A DNA stretch of 64,000 bases. Source: Circinella minor (taxonomy: Eukaryota > Mucoromycota > Mucoromycetes > Mucorales > Lichtheimiaceae). The translations under genes and the position numbers were made by a program. The notes beneath the pieces were generated by a model that saw nothing but the letters and a program-made list of their open reading frames with translations, did not search any database and had not been told where the DNA came from. The stretch spans positions 62,001 to 126,000 of the forward strand of contig JAEPRB010000097.1 in assembly GCA_016758965.1 (NCBI GenBank). The letters run 5' to 3'. The stretch's first letter is position 1. The number at the start of each line of letters is the position of its first letter. Below are positions 24,069-35,147 of this stretch, in pieces.

Positions 24069-24730
24069 AAGAGGGTGAAGAGTTTTTTTTTGATAAAATA
24101 GTTTTTTGTTTTTTTTTTTTAAAAAAAAAAGAATTTCAACAATTGTAAGAGAAAAAGATAGGTGAGATAGGAAGGGGAAGGGGAAGGAGAGGAAGAAAGA
24201 GTGTGAGAAAAGGTACGGAAAACCCAGTCGGCCGCTATAAAAGATTCTGTGAAACGTTTAATGCTAGTTGATGATTCACCTTGAATAAAATTACATATGG
24301 GTTTTCTTTTTATTAATTATTTTATTTTATCACTATGTACTTTATATTCCTTATTTATCTTGTACAAAAGATCTAATAACTACATACTGTTATTTAATGA
24401 ATGTAATCGACTATTATAATAATGGCAAAAGACAAATTAAAAAATAGGTAAATTATTTTCGCGTACTTTATACCCCAATTATACAAATTGTGATAATACC
24501 TAGAGACTTCCCATATGAAAGTTGTATAGTAATATTTATAGTCACTCTAATATCATATTTCTTTTTTTTTTATTCAATGAAAACCATTTCTAGATTCTGT
24601 TTAAGTTTGTTAATGTGTGTAACCAATGCAGCGGAATAAGAAAAATATGTTAAAAGAAAAATATATCCTTTGAGTAACAATAAGCTTTCCTTGTTTTTGG
24701 CTTGCTATCTTGTGTTATTGTTGTTTTAAA
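24069..24730. other. Divergent promoter region, DPP / Brr6-like
   Basis: 662 bp between two divergent starts. It contains a T-run/A-run pair at about 24108-24130 and a purine-rich GGAAGGGGAAGG stretch near 24171-24186 upstream of the DPP start. No named element is recognised. Confidence 0.5.
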
Positions 24731-26290
24731 ATGGCATTCTTTAATCGATCCCATGAGGCACCCATGGAATTTGAATACCAATATCAACCTTTTATATATA
24801 ATTCTTTTGATCCACCACCTAAAGATCAAGGTTATTATTATTATTTATTGATTGAGAAAAAAAAAAGTACTCAATTTATTTCTCCTCACCCACCTTTTTT
24901 TTTTCTAACAAAAGTTATGTCTATATTTAATTATTATTATAGAAATGATCGATCGACCAATTTCATCACCACCATCTACTATTAATCAACAGAAAAAAAA
25001 TTCAGTACTTGATAATGTATCTAATTTCCTGGATGGAATGAAATTGACCGATCAACAGGAAGAACAAGAAAAACAACAAATCCATTGTGGAATTCAAACT
25101 GACGATCTATTAATAAATGTTTGTTATATATTTTTGTTTTACACGATAATAATATATTAGAAAGAGAAAAGGGGCATACATTAACATATTACTATATATG
25201 TATATAGAGCTCACAAGAAGCTTCACCTCCATCCACACCACCTACTACTACTACTACTACTACTAATGATAATACTACTACAAATACTAATACTGATAAT
25301 AATGACCATGATTCAATAAGTCAACCCAATGAACAAGAACAACAACCTTCTTCATCGATAAACCAACCACACTTACATCAACATATATACCCTCCAACAC
25401 ATATTCCTGAATATACTTATCGGGAACACATTCTCTATGTTGCATCAAGGTAAAATTTATCTATAATACGATAGGAGTTCTATAGAAAGAAAATTTAACC
25501 CATTTTTTTTTATTAGTCTTATACGTATTGGATGTGATTTAGCATGGTTTACTATGGCAGTTTATGTTGGCATTCAGTTTGCTCTTGCTTTAAGACATGA
25601 TGTCAATTTAAAATTGGAAACATTTGAATCAGGTAAAAAAAAAAGAAAAAAAACAATGCTTTTATAATTAGGATGGAAATTTACTATTACCACATAGCAA
25701 AAAAAAATGTGTAGATAACCAATGATTACTTAATATACGGACTTTTTCATTATTAGATCGTTTAGATGAATTTTTAAATTGTCAAATGGAATATGCTAAT
25801 AACCGATGTGATCCATCCACACGTGTCCCAGCAATGGATGAATTATGTCGTCAGTGGCAACAATGTTTATATAGACCTATGTGGATTGGAACGTATGTTA
25901 TCTTTTTTTTTTCTTTGTTAACGATAGTAAAAAAAAAAGATATTGATACTGACTATATATATATATTTATAAAGGACACGAGCTGTTGCTGAAACGCTGG
26001 CGGATATCATCAATGGCTTCATCGATAAAATTTCATTACGAACAATGGTAAAATTAACTATTAAATAAATAAAAAAGAAAGAAGAGCTTGGATTACTAAT
26101 TATCATATTTAATTACTTTTTATTGATATAGTTCTTCATTTTAGCTATTATATTATTAACATTATGGTCACGAACATACACTCCCATTGTAACATCATCT
26201 TCATCATCACCATCATCAAAACAACAAAAATCTGTGCCAGGTGGTTATATTACTTCGCCTGATGAACATAAACAAATTGCATGGAACTAA
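24731..26290 (+). CDS. BRL1: Brr6/Brl1-family nuclear-envelope protein
   Basis: Nuclear-envelope membrane protein required for nuclear-pore assembly and membrane lipid homeostasis. Seven exons: 24731-24830, 24943-25118, 25208-25449, 25517-25632, 25757-25892, 25975-26047, 26132-26290; 333 aa. The N-terminal half is disordered (Thr/Asn/Gln-rich). The C-terminal half is the conserved domain: a first membrane segment (LAWFTMAVYVGIQFALAL), then a luminal segment with four cysteines (LNCQMEYANNRCD and DELCRQWQQC) that form the disulphides characteristic of the family. The amphipathic ADIINGFIDKISLRT follows, then a second membrane segment (FFILAIILLTLW). Whether it corresponds to Brr6 or Brl1 cannot be decided here; many non-Saccharomycetes have one member. 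Donors GTTATT and GTTTGT are non-preferred. Confidence 0.92.
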
Positions 26291-27323
26291 TAATAAGAAT
26301 AATAATATTATTATTATATAATAAATTATAAATTTACATCATGTACTGTATATATATGCTTTTTTTTTTGATAGTCGGTTGAGTAAATGTAACTACGTAG
26401 AATATAGTATCACACAAAGTTCAAAATGTGTTTAATATTCTACAATGTAGTGAAGGTATTCTAAATAAACTTTTAGATTACATATGAGTTTTACTATTGA
26501 AATAATTGAAAGAGTTAACGGTGATAATATTACGCCTTTACTCATTCACTTTTATTTTATTTTTAGTATGTTTCGTTAGGGTTACAACGCAAAAAATAAA
26601 TATGGAAGTGAGAAACATAACACTAAATTGCTCATGTAAACTTTGAACTAAACGAGTTCTTACTGTATCGATTGAATCTCTTTCAATACTTTTTTAACAG
26701 AAGCGTTTATCCCATATCCGCTTTGTATATTTTTGCGTTAGCGCGCTTAGTGGGAGTTACTATGTATATTTACACAAAGCATAGAGTCTATATGATGTGA
26801 TAGGTACAAATAATGATAAATGGTTACTTTATAAATTTCCTCTTTATAGGTATGCGTATACCTAATAGACTCTTTTCAGAGGTTTAAACCTAATGAGTTT
26901 AGGGGACTTTATATAGATTTTTTTGAGCGTACTGTAGTTTTTAAAGAATAACTAAGCGAGGATGTCATTTCCAATGCAAAAGATGTATTTAATAATATTA
27001 CGTAGCATGTATAAATGTTTGAAACAGGATTTATTACTGTAGTTACAAAGGTTATACAAAAACACTATATAATATTTCTATTATTAGAGTATAAAGTTAT
27101 AATGGTTATGTAGAGTGGTATATGTACTTTTAGGAATGAGGTAGTTCTCTCATAGTATGAAAAAGAGTCACATATTTTTAAATTTATATATAATGATTGT
27201 GCTGATCAAAAGACACATATTAAATAAAGTTGTATATTATTACAATATAGATACGTATGATAAAAGCTGCTCTTTTTTATGTGAAAAAAGAAAAGAAAAT
27301 GATGGCATTTTTAATTACTCCTA
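26291..27323. other. Convergent spacer with inverted repeats
   Basis: 1 kb without a supported gene. It contains an inverted repeat with arms 26397-26405 and 26435-26443, a stem of GCTTTGT (26720-26726) with ACAAAGC (26774-26780), a 12-bp perfect palindrome AGGTTTAAACCT at 26880-26891 and an AGGTAT/ATACCT pair at 26848-26863. These could shape 3' RNA ends or mark an old insertion; nothing specific is recognised. Confidence 0.5.
26397..26443. repeat. Inverted repeat (9-bp arms)
   Basis: GTAGAATAT (26397-26405) pairs with ATATTCTAC (26435-26443); the 29-nt interior contains a further imperfect CACACA/TGTGTT pairing. It lies about 110 bp past the Brr6-like stop codon and may fold in the 3' UTR. 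Confidence 0.55.
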
Positions 27324-28136
27324 TTAAAAACCTGCCTCTTTTCTTTTCTTGGTCCATTTCTTTCCATTCATTCGGATAATAACAATGATTCCTGAAACCA
27401 ATACAATGATTACACCACTAATAGTATAAAGAATACCTGGCCCTAATATTTTTTCAATATCAGAAGCAATCAAAAATCCTATACCACCCAGAGTAAAACG
27501 CATCATGTTGTTACATGCTGAATAAAACAAAGTAGAAGAAGGTTAACCATTTAATTTTAAAAACAATGATATTATTTTACAATAGAATATCTTTAATAGA
27601 TCACCTTACCTAAAACAGATGAACTTTGTCTTGGAAAACAATCCATTATATATGTAACAGTTATAATATTTGGTATTATAAGGGCAAATCCTACTATGAA
27701 AAAAAAAGCATAGATAGTGGTTGGTTTTCGCGCAAAATAAAGCATGACTACCAGTTTTTCTTTCCCTCTGTTTAAGACTATTTATAATTTAAAACTATAA
27801 TACATACAGAAAAATATACACACTAAACCAGCGGCATAATGAACATTCGCTTGTATACACCATCCAAATGCAGTAAAAGAGAATAATAAAGTAATGATTG
27901 AAACATAAAGGATAGGATTCATAAGGCGCATCTCTGCCTCAATTTCCTCTTTGTTATTGGTTTTCTCTATTTGTTTTTTATAGGCCTTATCCACAAAACT
28001 GCCACCAAGAAGACTACTTATAATAGTTCCCAATGCCATACCAATATAGCAAAAGCCAACTTTACCAGAATCAAGACCATACTGATATGTATAAATTCTT
28101 GCAAAGTTGGCGTTGATAATGTAAAATACCAAATAT
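27324..28136 (-). pseudogene. 5'-truncated MFS transporter (C-terminal half, about TM7-TM12)
   Basis: Three in-phase exons: 28136-27808, 27693-27610, 27517-27324, about 202 residues. Features are a TM7-like start (YLVFYIINANFARIYTYQYG), GLDSGKVGFCYIGMALGTII, SLLGGSFVDKAYKK, the TM10-11 region FALIIPNIITVTYIMDCFP with RQSSSVLGACNNMMRF, and a final membrane segment before a basic tail. This matches the second half of fungal DHA1-type drug:H+ antiporters. The first exon has a good TTTTACAG acceptor, so an upstream exon is expected, but the next 180 bp on the minus strand has no in-phase coding exon and then runs into a 45-nt poly(A). The N-terminal six helices and start codon are absent from this locus. 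It is either a truncated gene or an assembly break. Confidence 0.75.
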
Positions 28137-28320
28137 CTGTAAAAATAATTTATAATCACGATTTAAAGAGTTAGAAGATAATTACAGAATAGTTAAAAAA
28201 TAATAATACTGTATTAAATTTACATTCATAGCATGTAGATGTCAATAGTGAACAACTTGGCTATATAATGATTACCCCATAATAGTAATAAAAATAAAAT
28301 AGTAATAAGAAGTATTTTGC

Positions 28321-28321
<1 letters not shown>

Positions 28322-28366
<45 letters not shown>
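28322..28366. repeat. 45-nt poly(A) tract
   Basis: An uninterrupted run of A on the plus strand immediately upstream of the truncated transporter. It is the longest homopolymer in the window. Its exact length is likely unreliable. Confidence 0.95.
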
Positions 28367-28369
<3 letters not shown>

Positions 28370-28406
28370 AAAATTATAAAAAAAATGAAAAAAAAAAGAC
28401 CACACC

Positions 28407-28433
28407 TTTTTTTTTTTTTTTTTTTTTTTTTTT
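28407..28433. repeat. 27-nt poly(T) tract
   Basis: A run of T on the plus strand 40 bp after the poly(A) tract; the pair could form a long A/T hairpin. It sits between the transporter remnant and the orphan gene. Confidence 0.95.
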
Positions 28434-28523
28434 GTCTACGTAAAACAATCTTGAAAAAAAAAACTCATATAAATATATATATATATATAGTTTGAACAAT
28501 CTGTTTTAAATACCTGTAATACA

Positions 28524-29047
28524 ATGAATGCAACAGAAAATATTCGAGGTATTAATTATTGTTTTAGTAAAAATGGTAATGATATGAATACAACAACTAA
28601 AACATGGTCATCAACAATAAATAACAAGACCTATTCAACATTTTATTCAAAACCATTTTATGTAAGTATATTTCCATTGATATTACTAACTTATTAGATC
28701 AAAAAAAAATAACAAAAGAGCTAAAATAATATTCATTCTATCTTTTTTTTTTAAAAAAAAAGATGATTGTCATTGAATTTGATAATCGATATAATACAAT
28801 GACTGCTAGCCCACGATTTTCTACACTTCAATATCATATACATGATTTTGTCAGTATTCCATTATCTAACAATACAGATAATGAAAAAAGTTTATTTTTA
28901 AATGAACCTGAACATATTCATTCATTTGAAAAAACTAAAAGGTTTTCAAAAAAGGGACTACTACTACTACAACAAATAAATGTAGTAAGAAAGGATTCTT
29001 GTTTTGTTAATAATGAGAAAGAAAATCATTTTTTACGATACAATTAA
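28524..29047 (+). CDS. Orphan two-exon protein, 140 aa
   Basis: Exons 28524-28661 and 28763-29047, joined by a GTAAGT..AAAAAG intron in phase 0; 140 aa. Ser/Thr/Asn-rich with no signal peptide or membrane segment. Recognisable pieces are limited to DFVSIPLSNNTDNEKS and a basic stretch FEKTKRFSKKG. I know no family that fits. The spliced frame is open on both sides of a canonical donor, which favours a real gene, but the single intron and low complexity leave doubt. It lies between the transporter remnant and the HET-domain gene, in what looks like an accessory island. Confidence 0.5.
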
Positions 29048-29700
29048 ATCAATTGTTTATTTTTTATATGTATCATCTAATCATTTTTGTCTTCTATAAA
29101 ATTTATATTAAATAAAACATTGAATATAAATACACACGACTGTCCCACTCACTCTCTCCTCACCTTTTGACGTTTTTGTAATATTTTGTAAGTACGTAAA
29201 TAACATCGTATTTTTTTTTTGTAAGTTTAATTACCTTTTAAAATATAACAAGATTGGATTATGCTTAAATTATAAAGTATTACATTTGAAGACCCATAAA
29301 TTGCTTATAAGTTAAATGTTCAATGCTTCTATATAATACTTATAGAGAATGTCACACAAAAAGCGATCACCTGAGCAATATAAAAATAGGTTGTTTAAAA
29401 TAAGTTCTTCTTTTTTATTTTTTTTTTCTTTCTCTTTCTAAATTATTTTAAATTCATAATCGTCCTTTTACCTTTTGGTTAACAGCACCATCCACTTTAT
29501 ACTCTGGATTAAATATTTTTGATACCAAAAAAAAAAAAAAAATTCTAGAACTTATTATACTTTATACGTTATCATGTATAGCAAAGATACCTGTTAAAAT
29601 ACTCAATCTTTTTTTTTTTTTTGCTTTTCTAAAACACATATTATTACTTTTACACTTTTTTTTTTTTACAACTGTAAGTCTTTCTTTCTCTTCTCTATAT

Positions 29701-29743
<43 letters not shown>

Positions 29744-29907
29744 GTTGTTTTAAATCAAGAGTCTTGTTATGCTGGGGGGGGGAAATAAGTCTGTTATCAA
29801 CAAGCTAGTTTCATATATATATATATATATCTATATCTATAAAAAAAAAGAAGCAACAAGTAAATTGTATACGCGAACAATCACAACAACAAAAATAAAA
29901 TAAAATA
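29048..29907. other. Intergenic, presumed HET-gene promoter
   Basis: 860 bp, AT-rich with several poly(T) runs, CA/TA repeats at about 29701-29740 and TA repeats at 29815-29830. No gene is supported. It should include the 3' end of the orphan gene and the promoter of the HET-domain gene. Confidence 0.5.
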
Positions 29908-31821
29908 ATGTATATAACCTACGAGTCTCCACAATGGACCATAGAAAACCGTATTGTTAAAAAATATTCTCAACCCCATAAACGAATTCCGACTGGAATA
30001 CCTAAACCCAATTTTTTGCCTAGTAAATTGGTGCGTACCTATGACATGCAAGTTGTTCCAGGCAATCAAGTCAATGAAGGCTATTGTGCATTATCTTATT
30101 CATGGAATCAATCGGGAGAAATTAATTTTGATAAAACGACAGGAAAAAGTAATCGAATAGATCAAGGGAAACACATGATCAAACGTGACTATACCTTCAA
30201 CATCAATAACCATGGCAACAACAACAACAATACTATAGAAGAATGGTGGAATACTTTTATAATAAATAACGACTATTTTAAAAGCACCAAACAAAAACAA
30301 AAAGAAAAAGAACAACCTAAACATATCAGTTATCATGTTCAATTCCAAGATATTATTAAACATATATGTCATGATTTTAATATTAAATACATTTGGTTCG
30401 ATCAAATGTGTATAAATCAAAATGATCAACAAGAAAAACATCAAGAAATACAACATATGCATCGAATTTATAATAATGCTTATTGTACAATTGCACTTGT
30501 ACCTGAATTTGTTTTAAAAGTACAAGAAGCCAAGAAACATCATCATAGACATGTGGATATTCTCATGTACGATAATGCCGAACGTAAAATACACGAAGAA
30601 TCCCAATGGTTTAAACGATTATGGACTTTAGAAGAAACAGTGAAATCTCAAGAATTGCTTTTTATTGGTCAAAACGTTCATGTGTGGGCACAAGATACAC
30701 ATCCTTTCAAACGTGTTCACACTATTTTCAACAAATCATCAGAAGAACTTAGTTTAAGACATATTTTATTTTATGCACATATGAGAACGAGTACAAATGA
30801 TCATGATCGTGTCTATGCTCTTGCCAATTTATTTCCTGATATTATGGAAAAATTAGATATTGATTATAATCAATCATTGCATGATTTAATGATTCAATTT
30901 TACGGTCTTTTAGCTGAAAAGGATATCGCCATATTATTTTTTGGTGGTCATAATGAATATAAATATATTGGAAGAATCAAGGATACTACAACTACAACGG
31001 CTAATGAATATAAAGTACCAATTCAACAATTCGATTTACCTTCTTGGACTTCTGTTCATGGTGAACATATCTTTATTGATGACCATATAACTTCTACTTT
31101 TACCGACTATAGTATATCTGGAAGATCTATGTTAGTGAAATGTACTGGGATTTCAAATGAACAACAATCGAAAAATAGGATGGACAAGGATGCTATTTCT
31201 TCATTCATAATACAACAAAAAGATATACCACCTATACCTGATCATCATCATTTTTGGCGTCTTGGTATCATGGCACAACTTTTTTCTAATCAACAAAATC
31301 ATGTTGTTACCAAAGCAATCAGTTTAAATATATCTTATCTTGATACCAAAGAAATTAAAAATCTCAATCGAATCTCGAAAACACTTTGTAATTTATCAAA
31401 TTTTATGATGATAAATAAAGAAAATCTTTATTGGTATATACAAGAAGATACCAGAGTAGAGCAAGAACAAATGATATCAAGCACAACAACCAACAACAAC
31501 AGTAGTAGTAGTATAATAGAAGGAATCAATATAAATGAGCCTGCAAGTATTTCTTTTTTATTAACTGAAGATATAAAATTTAATACATCTGCTCAATATG
31601 TCATACTTTCTGGAATTCCTTTCAAGAACCATACAGAATCAAATCGAGCTTTGTCTTTAAAAGAACGTAACAAGAATTATTATCCTGTCATTACGAAAGA
31701 CTCATCTGATGATACAAATCTTCATTATCGTGCAATTGGTACGTGTGAAATAATTCACCCAAATTATCTTTTTTCAGAACATTGTAATTTATCGAATCAA
31801 AAAACATATCTTATTCAATAA
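29908..31821 (+). CDS. HET-domain (heterokaryon incompatibility) protein
   Basis: Single uninterrupted frame, 637 aa. The HET domain (PF06985 type) is clear: YCALSYSW at 59-66, KYIWFDQMCINQND at 160-173, RIYNNAYCTIALVPE at 187-201, WFKRLWTLEE at 234-243 and DRVYALANLFP at 300-310. The HET core is interrupted by a Lys/Gln/Asn-rich insertion (about 95-140). The rest (310-637) has no recognised domain; no NACHT, ankyrin or WD repeats are visible. In filamentous ascomycetes HET domains act in non-self recognition, and some have TIR-like NAD-consuming activity; in Mucoromycota their role is unknown. The lack of introns is striking, because every other gene of comparable size here has five or more exons. 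The start at 29908 is the first ATG after an AAATAAAATAAAATA leader. Confidence 0.9.
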   Translation: MYITYESPQWTIENRIVKKYSQPHKRIPTGIPKPNFLPSKLVRTYDMQVVPGNQVNEGYCALSYSWNQSGEINFDKTTGKSNRIDQGKHMIKRDYTFNINNHGNNNNNTIEEWWNTFIINNDYFKSTKQKQKEKEQPKHISYHVQFQDIIKHICHDFNIKYIWFDQMCINQNDQQEKHQEIQHMHRIYNNAYCTIALVPEFVLKVQEAKKHHHRHVDILMYDNAERKIHEESQWFKRLWTLEETVKSQELLFIGQNVHVWAQDTHPFKRVHTIFNKSSEELSLRHILFYAHMRTSTNDHDRVYALANLFPDIMEKLDIDYNQSLHDLMIQFYGLLAEKDIAILFFGGHNEYKYIGRIKDTTTTTANEYKVPIQQFDLPSWTSVHGEHIFIDDHITSTFTDYSISGRSMLVKCTGISNEQQSKNRMDKDAISSFIIQQKDIPPIPDHHHFWRLGIMAQLFSNQQNHVVTKAISLNISYLDTKEIKNLNRISKTLCNLSNFMMINKENLYWYIQEDTRVEQEQMISSTTTNNNSSSSIIEGININEPASISFLLTEDIKFNTSAQYVILSGIPFKNHTESNRALSLKERNKNYYPVITKDSSDDTNLHYRAIGTCEIIHPNYLFSEHCNLSNQKTYLIQ

Positions 31822-33005
31822 ATAAATACTATATCATTTGTTTCCTACGTACGTAGCTCATTTTTTTTTTACAGGTTTTTTTTTTTTTTTTTCGTATTTT
31901 GGTTAAAATAAATGTCGTGCAAAGATAATTTGGTCAACTAAAAACCGGCAGTGGTATTTTAAACTGAGATTACTATTCCAATTTTTTTTTATGATTTTAT
32001 ATACTATGTTTCCTTGGAAAATAAAATAAAATAAAATAAAATGGGTAGAATAACATGGGGGTTCAAAAATCTAACAATTCCAAGATGTCACTTGAGAGGA
32101 TAAAAAACACTGAAATCTATATAATTAAAGATACCTATGTATTTACGCTCACTCAGTGTAAATGTCTATTTTTGATGGCAGATTATTGTTACATAAATAA
32201 CATTATCTTTGTATTAAAAAGACATATCTTTTTTTTTTTTTTTTTGTCTTTTTTAGATCACACAGAACACGTTTCAAAAGTCTATCATACTAAAATCTAC
32301 AATGTATTGATATGATCGATCTGTTTACTTTTAACAAGATAAAAAAAATATATATATATTGAACTCATTAGAGTGAATATAGAAAAAAGGGGATTCCCTT
32401 TCAAAAAATAAAAGTTTCATGAATTATAAGTAAAAGCAAATACGCTAGAAATGATTGGGCAAGTGAGATAAAAGTTTTTTTTGTAAATGTACATTTTTAA
32501 TTGTGTCAGCAAGTATATTCTATTTTTGTATTAACTAAAAAGATGTGGGCTTTTGGTTCTAACCTAAAATAATTAAAAAAGGGGGTTGTGGGTGATGGGA
32601 ACTTTTTTTTCCCCTCGTGTTGTTCATTCTGATTTTGAAAAGAATAGTGGCTCGGGGGAACAGATGGGACTTTTTTTTTATCATTTTAGAACCCAGTTTA
32701 GTTCCTTTGTAAAAAAAAAAAAAAAAAAAAAAAAGTATAAAAAGAGGTACTTTCCAAGCACTTCAACCATTTTCTCTATGCCTCTGTTCTGTAATCAGAT
32801 CGGATAAATCTTTCGCCTTTTACTAAAGATTTCCGTGGCTGCGGAACATAAAGGAGGTTATCAATAATTTTTTATATATTATAAAAAAAAACAATAATTC
32901 CATGTTTTTTATTGGTTTTATTTTTTTTTTTTTTCTAATTTCAAAAATTTTAAATAAGAAAATGATATAAATTAAAAAAATAAAATAATTAAATAATATT
33001 TTGTA
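31822..33005. other. Convergent spacer, no gene seen
   Basis: 1.2 kb between the HET-gene stop and the Dcd1 stop. Very AT-rich with poly(T) at 31860-31892 and poly(A) at 32711-32734. Open frames at 32055-32315 and 32586-32807 lack resemblance and run through homopolymers, so they were not called. Confidence 0.5.
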
Positions 33006-34455
33006 TTATGAAGAGGTTGATGATGGTTGTTTCCAACCAAGTTGTTCAATTATTTTTTCTTCCATTATTGACATTTGACCTTCTAATCGCATACTAGGGG
33101 GTGAATGTTGACGTAACTTGACTTGACCCTCGGCAAAAACTTGGGCCGTCAATTCATCCATTCCATAGGATTTTGAAAATACAACTTCTTTTACACCAAT
33201 TTGTACAATTTTGATAGCACATCCTAAATATAGTTTCATTCCGTTCACCCCCCAACCTTATTAAATTTCTTTTTCGAATGATACTTTTTTTTTAAAGAAA
33301 AAAAAAAAGAATTTCTTACCAAGACATGGACATCTATTTATATATATATATATATATAAAATGGGGATTAATTAATATATATACTTTATTAAAAATGAAA
33401 ATGAAAATAAAAATAAGAATTATATAATACTTTACGTGTTACAATATAAAACTACACCAGCTACATTATCGACTCGACTTCTTCCAGCTTCCAAAAGTGC
33501 ATTTTCTTCTGCATGCATACATAAACATCGATCTAAACCTGTTCCACAAGGAGCATTGGCATTACATCGTCCACAACCACCTTCATTACAATTACGTAAT
33601 CCACGAGGGGTACCATTATATCCAGTAGCAATAATACGTGAATCTTTGACAAGTATACAACCTACTCGACGTTTCATACAATTGGATCTTCGAGCAGCTA
33701 AATCAGATAAATGCATAAAATAGGTATCCCATGAAGGTCGTAATCGTTCTGGATTGATTAAATCCATTGAATTTAAACATGTCATAAAATCACACTTGTT
33801 TGTATAAATATTAGTAATAGTAACATCAGATACAGATATAATACGATGTAAAGGTAATAATGATTGTTGTTGTTGTTGCTGTGGTGATGCTATTTTGTTG
33901 CTAGCCGTATTGTACATGGCAATATCATCTTGTTGAATAAATTGTTCTAATGAAAGTACATGATGATCGTTTTCATATCTAATAAATTATATTTTTGTTA
34001 AACAAAAAAGAAAAATAATATAAACTTTTTATCTTTAAAAAATATAAATAAATAAAACCTTTCTATAAATCGTTGATATCTCATGGATAAAGGTGCTTCA
34101 ATTGAAATAAGAAGAAAAAAAGGTCGTTTCCTAGTAACATATATATATATATATATATATTTCCCTATTTTAATTTATTTTATAATATTATTTATGTTAA
34201 AAAAATTATTTACTTTAATAAATTTAAACTTTCACCGTCAATATCACAAGTAACATAATTTTCTCTCCATCGTCCAGTAACATGGTTATGCATTTCTTCT
34301 ATAGTTGAAAACTCTATTCCATTTTGATAAATAGGTTGATCCACAATATGAGAACTATTTTTTATATTTAATAATTGAAAACCATGATTTTCAATTAAAT
34401 ATTCAGCAACCGAATGTTTTCCACTACAACGTGTTCCAACAATGCCAATAAACAT
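33006..34455 (-). CDS. DCD1: Deoxycytidylate (dCMP) deaminase with N-terminal kinase-like domain
   Basis: Converts dCMP to dUMP, the precursor for thymidylate synthesis. Five exons: 34455-34214, 34130-34059, 33978-33436, 33333-33320, 33223-33006; 362 aa. Residues 1 to about 110 form a P-loop-like domain (GIVGTRCSGKHSVAEYLIE), as in yeast Dcd1. The deaminase domain shows SWDTYFMHLSDLAARRSNCM, KRRVGCILVKD, GYNGTPRGLRNCNEGGCGRC, the HAEENALLEAG zinc/catalytic motif and TCPCLGCA with the other zinc ligands. Exon 4 is only 14 nt and encodes part of that PC-x2-C motif; phases 1-12-1 require it, and skipping it would destroy the zinc site. A Gln run (about residue 137) separates the domains. The donor of exon 2 is the weak GTTTTA. 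Confidence 0.94.
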
Positions 34456-34691
34456 TTCTTTTTAGAAGAGGCTGTTTCTTTGGGAGGAGGGGGAGGAGGG
34501 GGAGGAAGGAAAGAGAGAAAAAAAAATAATCCAAGAAGGGAGGGCGCGTGGCGGACATTCAGGAACGCGTTTTTTCCTCAAAATTATTTTAAAAAAAAAA
34601 GTGGCGTTTTTTTTTTTTTTTTCGTTCTTAATGGTTGAATGGTTTAACCCTATAACGCAGTAATAATAATAAATCCCATCTTTATGGGAGA

Positions 34692-34722
<31 letters not shown>

Positions 34723-35116
34723 AATATACAACTCTTTTTTTTTTCTGTATAAACCCTGAAATAAATGTTATCTAAAAAAACCTAAATTTAAAAATAGAAA
34801 TAATGTGTTAGTAATAGAAGTCAGTAGAAGGTATAGACTAAATGATGAATATACCCAATTCAGTCAGTAACACTTGACATAAGATTTACTTTTTTTTTTT
34901 CCTCCTCCACATTTCAATATATTACTTGGTATCACCTAATTATCAAGGTTACTAGATATGATATCCATTATTATTTATACAAGGCTTTACTTTTTACCCG
35001 CCAAAAATAACGAATACTTTTACAATAGGGGTATTATTTAGGATCATAAAATGGATATCCTCACTGATCCCCCAGCCTTCCAGGTTCAACCAATTCATAT
35101 AAGAAGGTCCCCATCA

Positions 35117-35147
<31 letters not shown>

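Noticed and set aside
28322..28433. Poly(A)/poly(T) pair as evidence of a LINE or processed pseudogene insertion
   Set aside because: No target-site duplication, reverse transcriptase piece or cDNA-like intronless copy is visible next to it; kept only as a possible junction.
32586..32807. 73-codon open frame before Dcd1
   Set aside because: Contains a poly-Lys stretch from a poly(A) tract and G-runs; no splice continuity or family resemblance.
35060..35110. Possible tRNA B-box (GGTTCAACCAA)
   Set aside because: Does not match the GGTTCRANYCC consensus at the 3' part, and no A-box or cloverleaf could be drawn.
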